Positions 24,093 to 32,936 are shown, counted from the first letter of the stretch. The stretch: DNA of 64,000 nucleotides from Parcubacteria group bacterium M10-OD1-1 (GCA_003056145.1 LSNL01000003.1:124001-188000), one strand, 5' to 3'. The notes: a model not told the origin generated them from the letters alone. A program made the numbers and translations.

Positions 24093-24779
24093 ATGAAACG
24101 AGGTAAATTTATTGTTTTAGATGGTACCGATGGAAGTGGAAAAGCTACTCAGACCAAACTTTTAGTAAAAAAATTGAAAGCAGAAGGATATAAAGTTAGA
24201 ACTGTAGATTTTCCTCAATATTATAAAAATTTTTTTGGTAAAATGATTGGAGAATGTTTGGTTGGTAAATATGGAGATTTTGTTTCCATTGACCCTCATG
24301 TAGCTTCAATTTTATATGCAGCTGATCGATGGGAATCTAGCGAAAGAATTAAAAAGTGGCTAAAAATTGGAGATATTGTAATTGCTGATCGTTATTCTAG
24401 CTCTAATCAAATTCATCAGGGCGGTAAAATAAAGAGCAATAAAGAACGTAAACTTTTTTTGAAATGGTTAGAGAAGATGGAATTTGAAGTTTTTAAAATT
24501 CCTAAACCAGACGCAATTATTTATCTAGATGTTCCTTCTAAAATAACTAGAGAATTATTAGGGAAAGTTTCAGCGAAAAAGAAAAAATATTCTCAAGGTA
24601 AAAAAGATTTAGCAGAATCAAATAATAAATATATTCAAAATTCAAGAAAGAGTGCCACCAAGTTAGTAAGTGAATATAATAATTGGGTTAAAATAACTTG
24701 CGTAAGACAGGATAAAATATTAAGTATAAATCAAATAGCCGATATTATTTATAGTAAAGTCCAAAATATTATTAAATAA
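24093..24779 (+). CDS. tmk: thymidylate kinase
   Basis: The 228-residue P-loop kinase begins FIVLDGTDGSGKATQ (P-loop near 9-18), has the DRYSSSNQIHQGG lid/DRY region near residue 98 and ends with a lid helix region rich in Lys. It phosphorylates dTMP to dTDP. It lies 10 bp after thyX. Confidence 0.88.
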   Translation: MKRGKFIVLDGTDGSGKATQTKLLVKKLKAEGYKVRTVDFPQYYKNFFGKMIGECLVGKYGDFVSIDPHVASILYAADRWESSERIKKWLKIGDIVIADRYSSSNQIHQGGKIKSNKERKLFLKWLEKMEFEVFKIPKPDAIIYLDVPSKITRELLGKVSAKKKKYSQGKKDLAESNNKYIQNSRKSATKLVSEYNNWVKITCVRQDKILSINQIADIIYSKVQNIIK

Positions 24780-24801
24780 TTTCTTTAGCTAAATTATAAA
24801 T

Positions 24802-25131
24802 ATGGAATTTAATGAATATCAAAAAAAATCGCGTAAGACAGCTATTTATCCTCAGGCTGGGAAAAATTTTATTTATCCTACCTTAGGATTGGCTGGTGAA
24901 TCAGGAGAAGTAGCAGAGAAAATAAAAAAGGTGATTCGTGATAAGGAAGGAATTATTGATGAAGAGACTCGTAAGGCAGTGGAAAAAGAGCTAGGAGATG
25001 TTCTATGGTATGTTACTCAAATAGCTACAGAATTAAATCTTACAATGGATGAAATAGCAGAACATAATATAGAAAAGCTTTATAGTCGATTAGAAAGAAA
25101 TAAAATAAAGGGAAATGGAGATAATCGATAA
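24802..25131 (+). CDS. MazG-family nucleotide pyrophosphohydrolase
   Basis: The 109-residue protein carries the MazG pattern: LGLAGESGEVAEKIKK, then EKELGDVLWYVTQIA, supplying the acidic metal ligands. It hydrolyses non-canonical or surplus NTPs/dNTPs. It fits the nucleotide-supply cluster. Confidence 0.85.
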   Translation: MEFNEYQKKSRKTAIYPQAGKNFIYPTLGLAGESGEVAEKIKKVIRDKEGIIDEETRKAVEKELGDVLWYVTQIATELNLTMDEIAEHNIEKLYSRLERNKIKGNGDNR

Positions 25132-25166
25132 TTTTATAATTAAAACAAATTTAATATTTAAATGTT

Positions 25167-26633
25167 ATGTCAAAATATACACCAGTTATTGGGATGGAAG
25201 TCCATGTTGAGCTAAAAACTAAATCTAAAATGTTTTGTAGCTCTAAAAATAGTTTAGGTTTAGAAAAAAAACCAAATATCAATATTTGTCCAGTTTGTAC
25301 TGGTCAGCCAGGAACTTTACCAGTACCTAATGAGCAAGCTATTGAATTTGTTCAAATGGCTGGCTTAGCTTTAAATTGTGAGTTGGCATTAGAAAGCAAG
25401 TTTGACCGAAAGAATTATTTTTACCCAGATCTTCCGAAAGGTTATCAAATTTCTCAATATGATCAACCTCTTTGCGAAAACGGGTTACTTAAGGTTAATG
25501 GTAAGAGTGTTGGGATTACCAGAATTCATTTAGAAGAAGACACAGGAAAATTAATTCATCCTAAAGGAGTCGGTTATACTCTAGTGGACTTCAATCGAGC
25601 AGGAGTACCTTTAATGGAGCTAGTAACGGAACCAGATATCAAAACTGGGGATGAGGCAAGAGCTTTTTGTCAAAAATTACAACAAATTTGCCGTTATCTA
25701 GAAATTTCTGATGCTGATATGGAGAAGGGGAATATGCGTTGTGAAGCTAATATTTCTCTTCATCGAGAAGGGGAAGATAAATTATCAGGAACAAAGGTAG
25801 AAGTTAAGAATATAAATTCTTTCAAGTTTGTTGAGAAAGCTATTAATTATGAAATAAAAAGACAAACTAAGCTATTGGAAAAAGGTGAAAAAGTTAAACA
25901 AGAAACGATGGGTTGGGATGCTAATAAAGGAAAAACTATTTCCCAAAGAGCTAAGGAATCAGCTCACGATTATCGATACTTTCCTGAACCAGATATTCCG
26001 CCACTAAAGTTTACTAAAGAGACAATAGAATTATTAAAGAGAAGGCTACCAGAATTACCAGAGCAAAAAGCTAAGCGTTTTCAGGAAGAATATCAACTTC
26101 AGCCAGAAGCTATTGAGGTTTTAATATCTCAAAAAGAGTTAGCTTCTTATTTTGAAGAAGTAGTGAGTGAGATTTTAGAAAAAATTAAAGCTGGTGAATT
26201 TAAAGCTAATCAAGAGAAAGCTTTAAAGTTAGCAGCTAATTATATTATTACAGAGTTAAGAAAACATTTAATTAACCATCACGAAAATATTCAAGCTATA
26301 AAAATTACCCCAGAGAATTATGCTGAGTTAATTACTATTTTGGCTTCTGGAGCAATAAACTCTAGTGCTGCCCAGACTATTCTTGAGGAAATGTATAAAA
26401 CAGGAGGAGATCCATCACAAATAATCGAAGAGAAAAATTTAGCGCAAATGAATGATAATGGAGAACTGGAAAAAATAGTCCAAGAAGTTGTTATTGCTAA
26501 TCAAGACTCGGTGGTGGCATATAAAGATGGTAAGAATAAGGCTCTACAATTTTTAGTAGGGCAAATAATGAAAGAAACCAAAGGAAAAGCTAATCCAGAG
26601 AAAGCAATGAAATTGATTAAAAAGAATATTTAA
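25167..26633 (+). CDS. gatB: Asp-tRNA(Asn)/Glu-tRNA(Gln) amidotransferase subunit B
   Basis: The 488-residue protein has GatB landmarks: VIGMEVHVELKTKSKMFC, ICPVCTGQPGTLPVPN, KNYFYPDLPKGYQISQY and the C-terminal helical tail domain. It acts with GatA and GatC to amidate misacylated Glu-tRNA(Gln) or Asp-tRNA(Asn); gatA and gatC are not in the window. Confidence 0.96.
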   Translation: MSKYTPVIGMEVHVELKTKSKMFCSSKNSLGLEKKPNINICPVCTGQPGTLPVPNEQAIEFVQMAGLALNCELALESKFDRKNYFYPDLPKGYQISQYDQPLCENGLLKVNGKSVGITRIHLEEDTGKLIHPKGVGYTLVDFNRAGVPLMELVTEPDIKTGDEARAFCQKLQQICRYLEISDADMEKGNMRCEANISLHREGEDKLSGTKVEVKNINSFKFVEKAINYEIKRQTKLLEKGEKVKQETMGWDANKGKTISQRAKESAHDYRYFPEPDIPPLKFTKETIELLKRRLPELPEQKAKRFQEEYQLQPEAIEVLISQKELASYFEEVVSEILEKIKAGEFKANQEKALKLAANYIITELRKHLINHHENIQAIKITPENYAELITILASGAINSSAAQTILEEMYKTGGDPSQIIEEKNLAQMNDNGELEKIVQEVVIANQDSVVAYKDGKNKALQFLVGQIMKETKGKANPEKAMKLIKKNI

Positions 26634-26768
26634 ATCTCACAATTTTTAAAAAAATGGAGAGATGTATATAGATTTTGGTTGTTAGATTTTTATGACTGTG
26701 TTATGATAAAAAAAATATGAAGTATTTGATATCAAAAAAGAAAGGTGTATTAAATAAGTGATTTAGGT

Positions 26769-26794
26769 GAATCGTCTTTGACGGTTCTTTTTTT
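26769..26794 (+). terminator. rho-independent terminator
   Basis: GAATCGTC-TTT-GACGGTTC followed by a seven-T run. It separates gatB from the small gene at 26852. Confidence 0.8.
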
Positions 26795-26851
26795 ATAGCT
26801 CTTTTTATATAATGAGAAATTTTAGAATAATCTAAAAAAGGGAGGTAGAAT

Positions 26852-27052
26852 ATGAATGCTGTCATTAAAAGATGTGCCTTGTGCAAAAAATCAGGAATTG
26901 ATCGATTATATTTTAAAGATAGGAGTCGAGAATATTGGAGTAACGAAGAGAAGGTTAGAAAAATTGCTTTAAGTCAACATGAGTCAGATGTATTAGAGAC
27001 TGATGACCCCTTAGGTCATATTCCATTTGTTCTTTCTTGCGGTTATCATTGA
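26852..27052 (+). CDS. small CxxC protein of unknown function (SD-led cassette)
   Basis: A strong Shine-Dalgarno GGGAGG lies 6 bp before the ATG, unlike the housekeeping genes. The 66-residue product has a CALCKK pair near the N-terminus and a single late Cys (SCGYH), suggesting a small zinc-binding fold. It is bounded by terminators on both sides (26769 and 27077), so it is an independent transcription unit. I do not recognise the family. Confidence 0.6.
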   Translation: MNAVIKRCALCKKSGIDRLYFKDRSREYWSNEEKVRKIALSQHESDVLETDDPLGHIPFVLSCGYH

Positions 27053-27076
27053 TATAGTCAAAAAATTGGCAAAAAA

Positions 27077-27112
27077 GGGTCGAGAATATAATCTCGGCTC
27101 TATATTATTTTT
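27077..27112 (+). terminator. rho-independent terminator
   Basis: Nine paired bases (GGGTCGAGA with TCTCGGCTC, two G-T pairs) close a six-base loop and are followed by a T-rich tail. Confidence 0.8.
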
Positions 27113-28034
27113 AGAGAAAAATTGAAACAGTTTTTTCAATTTTAGAATATCTTTCTAACCAAATTATCCTCTTGTCTTTTTGAAACCAAGTTATTTGTCG
27201 TTTGGCGTAGTTTTTTTCCGCTAGGTAAATTTTTTCTTTTAACTCTTCTTCAGTTTTTATTTCCCCACGCAGATATTGAGGAATTAATTTAAAACTTAAA
27301 CCAAAACTTTCAATTTTTTCCCAACTTAAATTTTTATGTAATCTTTTAATTTCAGTAATCATTCCTTTGCGCATTCTATTTTTGACATTTAGTTTTATTT
27401 TTTGATGTATTTCTTTTTTGGTTCGTTGAATTCCAATTTGTAGAAATTCTAAATGATTTAATGTTCTTATTTCAGGTCGTGGAACTTTACCGAGCGTTTT
27501 ACAAATTTCTAAAGCTCGAATTAAACGTACTTTATTTTTCGCATCAATGTTTTTAGCACGAATAGAATCGATTCTTTTTAAGCTAGTAAATAATTCTTCT
27601 GTACTATTTTTGCTTAATTTCTCGCGCAGTTCCCAATTAGGTTTTACTTTAGGAAAAACAACGTTATCAATAATCGCTTTAATCCAAAAACCTGTTCCTC
27701 CACAAATAATAGGAACTTTCTCGCGGTCTAAAATATTAGTAATTACTTTTTCTGCTTCTTTTTTAAATTTGGCAACACTATATTCTTCGGTAGGGTTAAT
27801 AATGCTGATAAAATAATGAGAAATACCATCGCTAGTTAGTATTGCTTTGCCGTCAATAATTTTCTTTTCTATAGGCACAGCGCCACTATTAATTTCCATT
27901 CCCTTATAAATTTGTCGGCTGTCGGCAGAAATAATTTCGCCGTTAAATTTTTTGGCAAGTTTAATAGCCATTCCAGATTTTCCCACTGCCGTCGGTCCCA
28001 AAATCACTATTATTTTACTGTTGACATTCTTCAT
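27111..28034 (-). CDS. miaA: tRNA dimethylallyltransferase
   Basis: The 307-residue protein starts with the P-loop GPTAVGKSG and has SADSRQIYKGM, GGTGFWIKA and a C-terminal YAKRQITWFQ motif. It adds the dimethylallyl group to A37 of tRNAs reading U-starting codons. miaB, which acts next, lies 440 bp away on the same strand. Confidence 0.95.
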   Translation of the reverse strand: MKNVNSKIIVILGPTAVGKSGMAIKLAKKFNGEIISADSRQIYKGMEINSGAVPIEKKIIDGKAILTSDGISHYFISIINPTEEYSVAKFKKEAEKVITNILDREKVPIICGGTGFWIKAIIDNVVFPKVKPNWELREKLSKNSTEELFTSLKRIDSIRAKNIDAKNKVRLIRALEICKTLGKVPRPEIRTLNHLEFLQIGIQRTKKEIHQKIKLNVKNRMRKGMITEIKRLHKNLSWEKIESFGLSFKLIPQYLRGEIKTEEELKEKIYLAEKNYAKRQITWFQKDKRIIWLERYSKIEKTVSIFL

Positions 28035-28049
28035 AGAGTATGCTATATT
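28021..28049 (+). promoter_or_regulatory. strong plus-strand promoter of the non-coding unit
   Basis: TTGACA (28021-28026), 17-bp spacer, TATATT (28044-28049) preceded by TGC. It lies in the first codons and leader of miaA but points the other way. Confidence 0.6.
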
Positions 28050-28055
28050 GAAACA

Positions 28056-28436
28056 TCGTAGAATTTATTAAAAATATCCGCTACAGAGTTATTTAAGCAT
28101 ACAATAGCTTAAATATGCAATGGATAATTTAAAGCCTATGTAGGCGAGGAGGTAATTATGATGTAAATCTACGGTCGTCTCTCCGTTATGAGGCAGGGTG
28201 CTCTGAGTTGCATTCACATTAGAACTTGGGTAAGTTTGAGAGACTTGTTAAAAAAATCGGATTTCTGCTGAAAGGGAATATCATATCCTTTGACGAATGT
28301 TTTCTGTGGAAGATATTTGGTGGCGGTTTGAAAGTTTTTTTTGGCAAGAATTGTGCAATGACACGATTGACTTGCGGTCAAAATCTCTTATTATTTTGCG
28401 GGAATAACAATAATACTGTTACTCCCGCTTTTTTTA
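28056..28436 (+). ncRNA. candidate structured non-coding RNA between miaA and miaB
   Basis: A unit of about 380 nt runs from a near-consensus promoter to a strong terminator and holds no convincing reading frame. It contains several local hairpins, among them GCCT-ATGT-AGGC, AACTT-GGGT-AAGTT and TTGAC-TTGCG-GTCAA. Within it a perfect Shine-Dalgarno (GAGGAGG) precedes ATG ATG TAA, a two-codon frame. I looked for landmarks of tmRNA, RNase P RNA and SRP RNA and found none. It may be a novel regulatory RNA or a decayed cassette. Confidence 0.45.
28398..28435 (+). terminator. rho-independent terminator of the non-coding unit
   Basis: GCGGGAATAACA pairs with TGTTACTCCCGC (one mismatch) and is followed by seven T. 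A second hairpin (ATCATAGCGA with TCGCTATGAT, 28456-28480) followed by a T-run lies just downstream and overlaps the miaB stop. Confidence 0.88.
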
Positions 28437-28473
28437 TTTTATTGAACTATATCTCATCATAGCGACCTGTTCG

Positions 28474-29799
28474 CTATGATATATTTTTTCCTTCCAAATT
28501 CCAAATATTAGCTTTGATGATTTTTATTTTGACGAATTTGCCAATTAAGTGTTTATTTTTTCCAATCGGTAGCTTTACATTTTTAGCGGTTCGGGTTTTG
28601 CCATAATAAAATCCAGCTTTTTCTTTCTCAACTAATATATCAATAACTTTATCAACATAGTTCTTATTATTGGCATAAGTTGTTTTTTTAAGAATATCAT
28701 TAAGATATTTTTCACGACGAACTTTTTCTGATTTAGCTGTCTTATCAGGAAATTCCCAGGCGACGGTTCCAGGACGGGGGGAGAATTGTCCAAAAAAAAC
28801 CATGTCAAATTTGGCTTTTCGCATAATTTCAGCACTATCGGCGAATTGTTTTCGAGTTTCTCCAGGAAAACCGACGATAATATCTGAGGTTAAAGCAAAT
28901 GGAATATCGGGCTTATATTTTTTGAAAGTAGATTTTATTTTTTGGACGATTCTTATGTATTCCTTAGCAGTGTATTTGCGGTTCATATTTTTTAAGACTT
29001 CATCGTTCCCAGCTTGCAGAGGGAGATGAAAATTTTCACAAACTTTTTTGCATTTAGCGACCATTTCAATCATTTCATCTGTGACATCTTTTGGATGATT
29101 ACTAATAAAGCTAATCCAGAATTTTCCAGGAATTGCGTCAATTTTTTTTAAAAGTTTGGGGAAATTTATTTTTTGTTTTGGACTTATTTTTGAATCGTAA
29201 CTATTTACATTTTGTCCTAAGAGAATTATGTGTTTAGTACCAGTTTTAATTAAGGTTTTTATTTCAGAAATGATTTCATCGACTGGTCGGGAAAATTCAC
29301 GCCCTCTAGCATAGGGAACGACGCAGTAAGCACAGAAATTATTACAGCCAGTCATAATAGGAATATAGCTAATGAATTTATTTTTATAGCGAGGCTTTAT
29401 ATGAAAATAATTTTTAATTAACTTGGATGTTTTAGAAGAAGAATCTTTAAATATAGGAGGATAATTAAGAATTAGCATTTTTTCTATTTTTTGAGGAAAA
29501 TCTTGGATAGAAGTAAATAAATCTACTTTATTTTTTAATCTTGCTTGAATATCAGGACGATTAGCTAAACAGCCAGTTAAAATAATTTTTAGATTAGAAT
29601 CATTTTTTCGTAAATTATGAATTTGCCCATAGACTCGGTCTTCCGCCATTTGACGTACGCCACAAGTATTAAAAATTACAATATCAGATTGAGTTAGATT
29701 TTTAGTTGGCTGAAAATTCCTCGCTTCTAAAAAACTACTAATTCTTTCAGAATCAGAATAATTCATTTGGCAACCAAAGGTTTTTATGTAATAATACAC
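28474..29799 (-). CDS. miaB: tRNA-2-methylthio-N6-dimethylallyladenosine synthase
   Basis: The 441-residue protein has the three MTTase parts: an N-terminal UPF0004 domain (KTFGCQMNYSDSE, FNTCGVR, TGC), the radical SAM core (CNNFCAYCVVP..RGRE) and a C-terminal TRAM domain. It methylthiolates i6A37, the MiaA product. Confidence 0.95.
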   Translation of the reverse strand: MYYYIKTFGCQMNYSDSERISSFLEARNFQPTKNLTQSDIVIFNTCGVRQMAEDRVYGQIHNLRKNDSNLKIILTGCLANRPDIQARLKNKVDLFTSIQDFPQKIEKMLILNYPPIFKDSSSKTSKLIKNYFHIKPRYKNKFISYIPIMTGCNNFCAYCVVPYARGREFSRPVDEIISEIKTLIKTGTKHIILLGQNVNSYDSKISPKQKINFPKLLKKIDAIPGKFWISFISNHPKDVTDEMIEMVAKCKKVCENFHLPLQAGNDEVLKNMNRKYTAKEYIRIVQKIKSTFKKYKPDIPFALTSDIIVGFPGETRKQFADSAEIMRKAKFDMVFFGQFSPRPGTVAWEFPDKTAKSEKVRREKYLNDILKKTTYANNKNYVDKVIDILVEKEKAGFYYGKTRTAKNVKLPIGKNKHLIGKFVKIKIIKANIWNLEGKNIS

Positions 29800-29881
29800 G
29801 GATAGTTATTTTATAATTAAAAAGTTGATATTTAATAGAATATCCTAAATCTTTAAAAACATCAATAAAAGGAGAAAAATA

Positions 29882-30103
29882 ATGGAAAAGGGAATGGAAG
29901 ATATTTTAAGGCGAAATTTCTATTTTTTTGAAGAAAATGAGAAGTTGCAAGCGTATGAGATCCAATCGTTGTTTTGCGCTAAAGAGCAGGAAAAGATAGT
30001 AAAAAAAATGTTAGAAAACGGGATACTTAAAAAAGAAGTAAATGGCTGTATCTCTATTGACGAAAAAGGCAATAATTTGATTGCCGATATGCATCTCAAG
30101 TAG
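29882..30103 (+). CDS. small unknown protein, possibly winged-helix (SD-led cassette)
   Basis: AAAGGAG lies 8 bp before the ATG, a stronger ribosome site than in neighbouring housekeeping genes. The 73-residue product has helices followed by EKIVKKMLENGILKKEVNGCISIDEKG, which looks like the recognition helix and wing of a small winged-helix domain. It is a single-gene unit with its own terminator. No family is recognised. Confidence 0.55.
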   Translation: MEKGMEDILRRNFYFFEENEKLQAYEIQSLFCAKEQEKIVKKMLENGILKKEVNGCISIDEKGNNLIADMHLK

Positions 30104-30120
30104 TTTTTTTAGGAAAATCA

Positions 30121-30154
30121 GGCTCTAGCGATAGCAATCGCTAGAGCCTTTTTA
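30121..30154 (+). terminator. rho-independent terminator
   Basis: A perfect 12-bp stem (GGCTCTAGCGAT with its complement) around AGCA, followed by TTTTT. It also sits between the convergent thrS gene and the cassette. Confidence 0.9.
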
Positions 30155-30168
30155 AATTTAATTTTTAA

Positions 30169-31944
30169 TTATTTTTTTTCTTTAATTTCTTGTTGAATTT
30201 TTTGGATTAATTCTGAAAGAGATAATTTTTCTTGTTTTTTTTCATTTCTTTTTCTTAGGGTAACTGTTTTGTTCTCTCTCTCTTTCTCTCCAATAATTAA
30301 CATATAAGGAATTTTTTGTTTTTCGGCTTCCCTGATTTTTTTACCGAGAGAATCATTTTGTTTAAAAATACTAACTCGGATGTCGGCTGCTAGTAAATCT
30401 TTTTTTAGCGTTTCTCCGTAATCTTCAAATTTTTCACTAACTGGAATAATAGCTATTTGCTGAGGTGAAAGCCAAAGTGGAAATGCACCGGCATATTTTT
30501 CAACTAAGAAAGCAAAAAAACGATCAAAAGAACCCATAATAGAACGATGGATAATAATTGGTCTTTCTTTTTTCCCTTCTGAATTAATAAACTCAATATC
30601 AAATCTTTCTGGAGAATATAAATCAACTTGGATAGTAGCAAGAGTATCTTCTTTACCGAGAACATTTTTTAATTGAACATCAATTTTTGGTCCGTAGAAA
30701 GCTGCCTCTCCAGTTATTTCTTTAAATTTTTCACCAGAATTTTCTAAAGCGGTTCTAGCATATTCAGTTGACTGCTTCCAAAGCTTTTGATTGCTAATAT
30801 CGCCATATTTTTCTTTATCTTCTATGTCTGGTAAAGAAAGACGAAACCAATAATCTTGTATTTTAAAATCTTGATAAACTTTTTGAAAAAGAGAAAGGAC
30901 TTTATCTAACTCATTATTAACTTGATCTTTAGAGCAATAGATATGAGCATCGTTTTGAGAAAAAGTTCTAGCTCTAATTAAACCAGAAAGAACACCTGAT
31001 CTTTCAAAACGGTGTAAAGGACTAAAATCAGCTAGACGAAGAGGTAAATTGCGATAACTCATCGGTTTATTTTTATAAATCATATGATGATGAGGACAAT
31101 TCATTGGTTTTAAATAATAATTCTCTCCTTCTATCTCTATGGGATTGTACATATCTGCTCGGTAATGAGAAAGATGTCCAGATTTTTTGTATAAATTTTC
31201 GTGAGTTAGCATTGGAGTATAAACAAAATCGTAACCATTCTTTCTTTCTAGCTCATACATATAATCTTCTAATTTTTTACGGATAAAAGCTCCTTTAGGA
31301 AGCCATAAAGGGAGTCCTTTCCCAATTTCTTCTGAAATCATAAAAAATTCTAATTCTTTTCCTAGCTTACGATGATCTCTTTTTTCGGCTTCTGCTAATA
31401 GTTGGAGATGCTTTTTTAATTCTTTTTGAGAATTAAAAACTGTTCCATAAATTCTTTGAAGCATCTTATTTTTTTCATTACCTTGCCAATAAGCACCAGA
31501 AATTTTGGTTAATTTAAAAGCTTCTGTTTTTATTTCCCCTGTAGAATCTAGATGAGGACCTTTGCAAAGATCAATGAATTTTCCTGTTTTATAAATAGAC
31601 ACCTTAGCTTCTCCTTTTTGAATAAGTTTTTTAATGAGTTGAATTTTATAGGGTTGTTTACTGTCTTCAAATTTTTTTAAAGCTTCTTGAACGGAAATTT
31701 CTGCATATTCAAAAGGATAGTTAGCTTGAATAATTTTTTTCATTTTTTCTTCTAGGATTGGCAAATCTTCAGGGATAAGGGTTCTCGGTAGATCAAAGTC
31801 ATAATAGAAACCATTCTCAATAGCGGGACCAATAGCGAATTGAGCTTCAGGAAACATCTCTAAAATAGCTGAAGCTAAGATATGGGCAGTGGAGTGGCGA
31901 AGGATTTCTAATGTGTTGAGTTTTTTCTCTAGCTGTTTTGACAT
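30169..31944 (-). CDS. thrS: threonyl-tRNA synthetase lacking the TGS domain
   Basis: The 591-residue protein starts directly at the editing domain (HSTAHILASAI near residue 17, DLCKGPHLDSTG near residue 126), so the N-terminal TGS domain of about 60 residues is missing. The class II catalytic core follows with MNCPHHHMIY and QVDLYSPERFDIEF, then the anticodon-binding domain. It charges tRNA-Thr. A T-box antiterminator and short Stem I lie upstream (31979-32120). Confidence 0.95.
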   Translation of the reverse strand: MSKQLEKKLNTLEILRHSTAHILASAILEMFPEAQFAIGPAIENGFYYDFDLPRTLIPEDLPILEEKMKKIIQANYPFEYAEISVQEALKKFEDSKQPYKIQLIKKLIQKGEAKVSIYKTGKFIDLCKGPHLDSTGEIKTEAFKLTKISGAYWQGNEKNKMLQRIYGTVFNSQKELKKHLQLLAEAEKRDHRKLGKELEFFMISEEIGKGLPLWLPKGAFIRKKLEDYMYELERKNGYDFVYTPMLTHENLYKKSGHLSHYRADMYNPIEIEGENYYLKPMNCPHHHMIYKNKPMSYRNLPLRLADFSPLHRFERSGVLSGLIRARTFSQNDAHIYCSKDQVNNELDKVLSLFQKVYQDFKIQDYWFRLSLPDIEDKEKYGDISNQKLWKQSTEYARTALENSGEKFKEITGEAAFYGPKIDVQLKNVLGKEDTLATIQVDLYSPERFDIEFINSEGKKERPIIIHRSIMGSFDRFFAFLVEKYAGAFPLWLSPQQIAIIPVSEKFEDYGETLKKDLLAADIRVSIFKQNDSLGKKIREAEKQKIPYMLIIGEKERENKTVTLRKRNEKKQEKLSLSELIQKIQQEIKEKK

Positions 31945-31978
31945 AATTTTGAATAGTTTAATTATTTAAAAATAAAAC

Positions 31979-32120
31979 GCCTAAAAATCATTTGATTTCG
32001 GGTCCTGAACAATCAGGAGGTTCCACCCGAATTCCTATAATCTTTAGGCACTCTTTAAGCTGTTTTGCCAGCTTACCACAGAAACTCCACGATTGGTTAG
32101 TTCGTATCAAGGTTTCATTT
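31979..32120 (-). promoter_or_regulatory. T-box leader of thrS with very short Stem I
   Basis: On the minus strand the antiterminator is complete: helix A1 TTCGGG/CCCGAA (32026-32031 with 31997-32002), the 7-nt bulge TGGAACC that would contact the tRNA ACCA end, and helix A2 TCCTGA/TCAGGA. Upstream, GAAAC/GTTTC and ACGA/TCGT form a short Stem I whose nine-base loop contains ACC (32095-32097), a threonine codon followed by AA. A TAAGCTG/CAGCTTA hairpin lies between. The read-out is unclear, because the helix GCCTAAA/TTTAGGC plus T-run encloses the antiterminator. Confidence 0.72.
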
Positions 32121-32262
32121 CATTGTAAATATATTATATAACTTGCTGGAAATTAGTCAAATTTTAAAAAATTAGGCGCGGATAATCTTAATAAAAAAGT
32201 AAAAATCAGCTTAGCTTAATCTTTGTTTTCAGACAGAGAAAAGAATTTTTTAAAAGGGGGGC

Positions 32263-32290
32263 TTGTAAACATTTTAAAAATCCTTATAAT
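32263..32290 (+). promoter_or_regulatory. promoter of the HU gene
   Basis: TTGTAA (32263-32268), 16-bp spacer and a perfect TATAAT (32285-32290), about 35 bp before the start of transcription-to-ATG leader. The rest of the 31945-32330 gap is the thrS T-box leader. Confidence 0.6.
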
Positions 32291-32330
32291 ATAAATAAAT
32301 AGGGGAGTTAATTATTTAAATAAAAATGTA

Positions 32331-32612
32331 ATGGCAAAAATGACAAAGGCACAAATGCTAACCGCTCTAGCGGAAAAAACTGGTTACACTAAAAAGGAAG
32401 TAGCTAGCTTTATGGATACTTTAGCTGAAATGGCGTATTCAGAGGTTAAAAAAAATGGAGAATTTATTCTTCCTGGATTTGGCAAATTAATTAAGGCCCA
32501 TAGAAAAGCTAGAATGGGTGTTAATCCAGCTACTGGAGAAAAAATTAGTATTCCAGCTAAAACTGTAACTAAATTTAGATTAGCTAAAGCAGCTAAAGAA
32601 GCCGTTTTGTAA
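32331..32612 (+). CDS. HU/IHF-family DNA-binding protein
   Basis: The 93-residue protein has the helical dimerisation region, GFGKLIKAHRKARMGVNPATG (the beta arm with the RxGxNPxTG motif) and a final helix. It bends and compacts DNA. It is monocistronic with its own promoter and terminator. Confidence 0.95.
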   Translation: MAKMTKAQMLTALAEKTGYTKKEVASFMDTLAEMAYSEVKKNGEFILPGFGKLIKAHRKARMGVNPATGEKISIPAKTVTKFRLAKAAKEAVL

Positions 32613-32640
32613 TTTAAAAAAATAGTCTCAGTTATTTTTA

Positions 32641-32673
32641 AAAACCATCTTACGAAAGTAAGATGGTTTTTTA
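32641..32673 (+). terminator. rho-independent terminator after HU gene
   Basis: AAAACCATCTTAC and its complement around GAAA, followed by a T-run. Confidence 0.9.
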
Positions 32674-32726
32674 TTTTTAATCTTGATATAATAAAATTAT
32701 TATAAAACTAAAATAACTTTAATAAT

Positions 32727-32924
32727 ATGGAACAAGACTTAGAAATAAAATTAGAAGCTCAAGATAGAAAGCTAGAGGAAATTTATAAATCTATTGAAAG
32801 AATGCGGAAATATTTTCTTTGGACCTTGCTTATTACTATTGCTACTATTATTCTTCCCTTAGTAGCCTTTGCTTTTGTTATTCCTTGGTTTATCAAAGCT
32901 ATAACTTCGGCTTATGGAATATAA
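32727..32924 (+). CDS. small single-pass membrane protein with coiled-coil start
   Basis: The 65-residue product has an acidic/basic N-terminal coiled coil (about 1-28) and one or two hydrophobic helices (about 30-58). It lies 12 bp before the YgjP-like peptidase gene. No family recognised. It could tether a partner to the membrane. Confidence 0.6.
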   Translation: MEQDLEIKLEAQDRKLEEIYKSIERMRKYFLWTLLITIATIILPLVAFAFVIPWFIKAITSAYGI

Positions 32925-32936
32925 AATAAGCAATAA

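Noticed and set aside
28226..28462. 78-codon plus-strand frame between miaA and miaB
   Set aside because: It begins at a non-ATG codon without a ribosome site and runs through two terminator hairpins, so it is not a gene.
28035..28473. tmRNA, RNase P RNA or SRP RNA
   Set aside because: None of their conserved core motifs or a tRNA-like 3' end is present.
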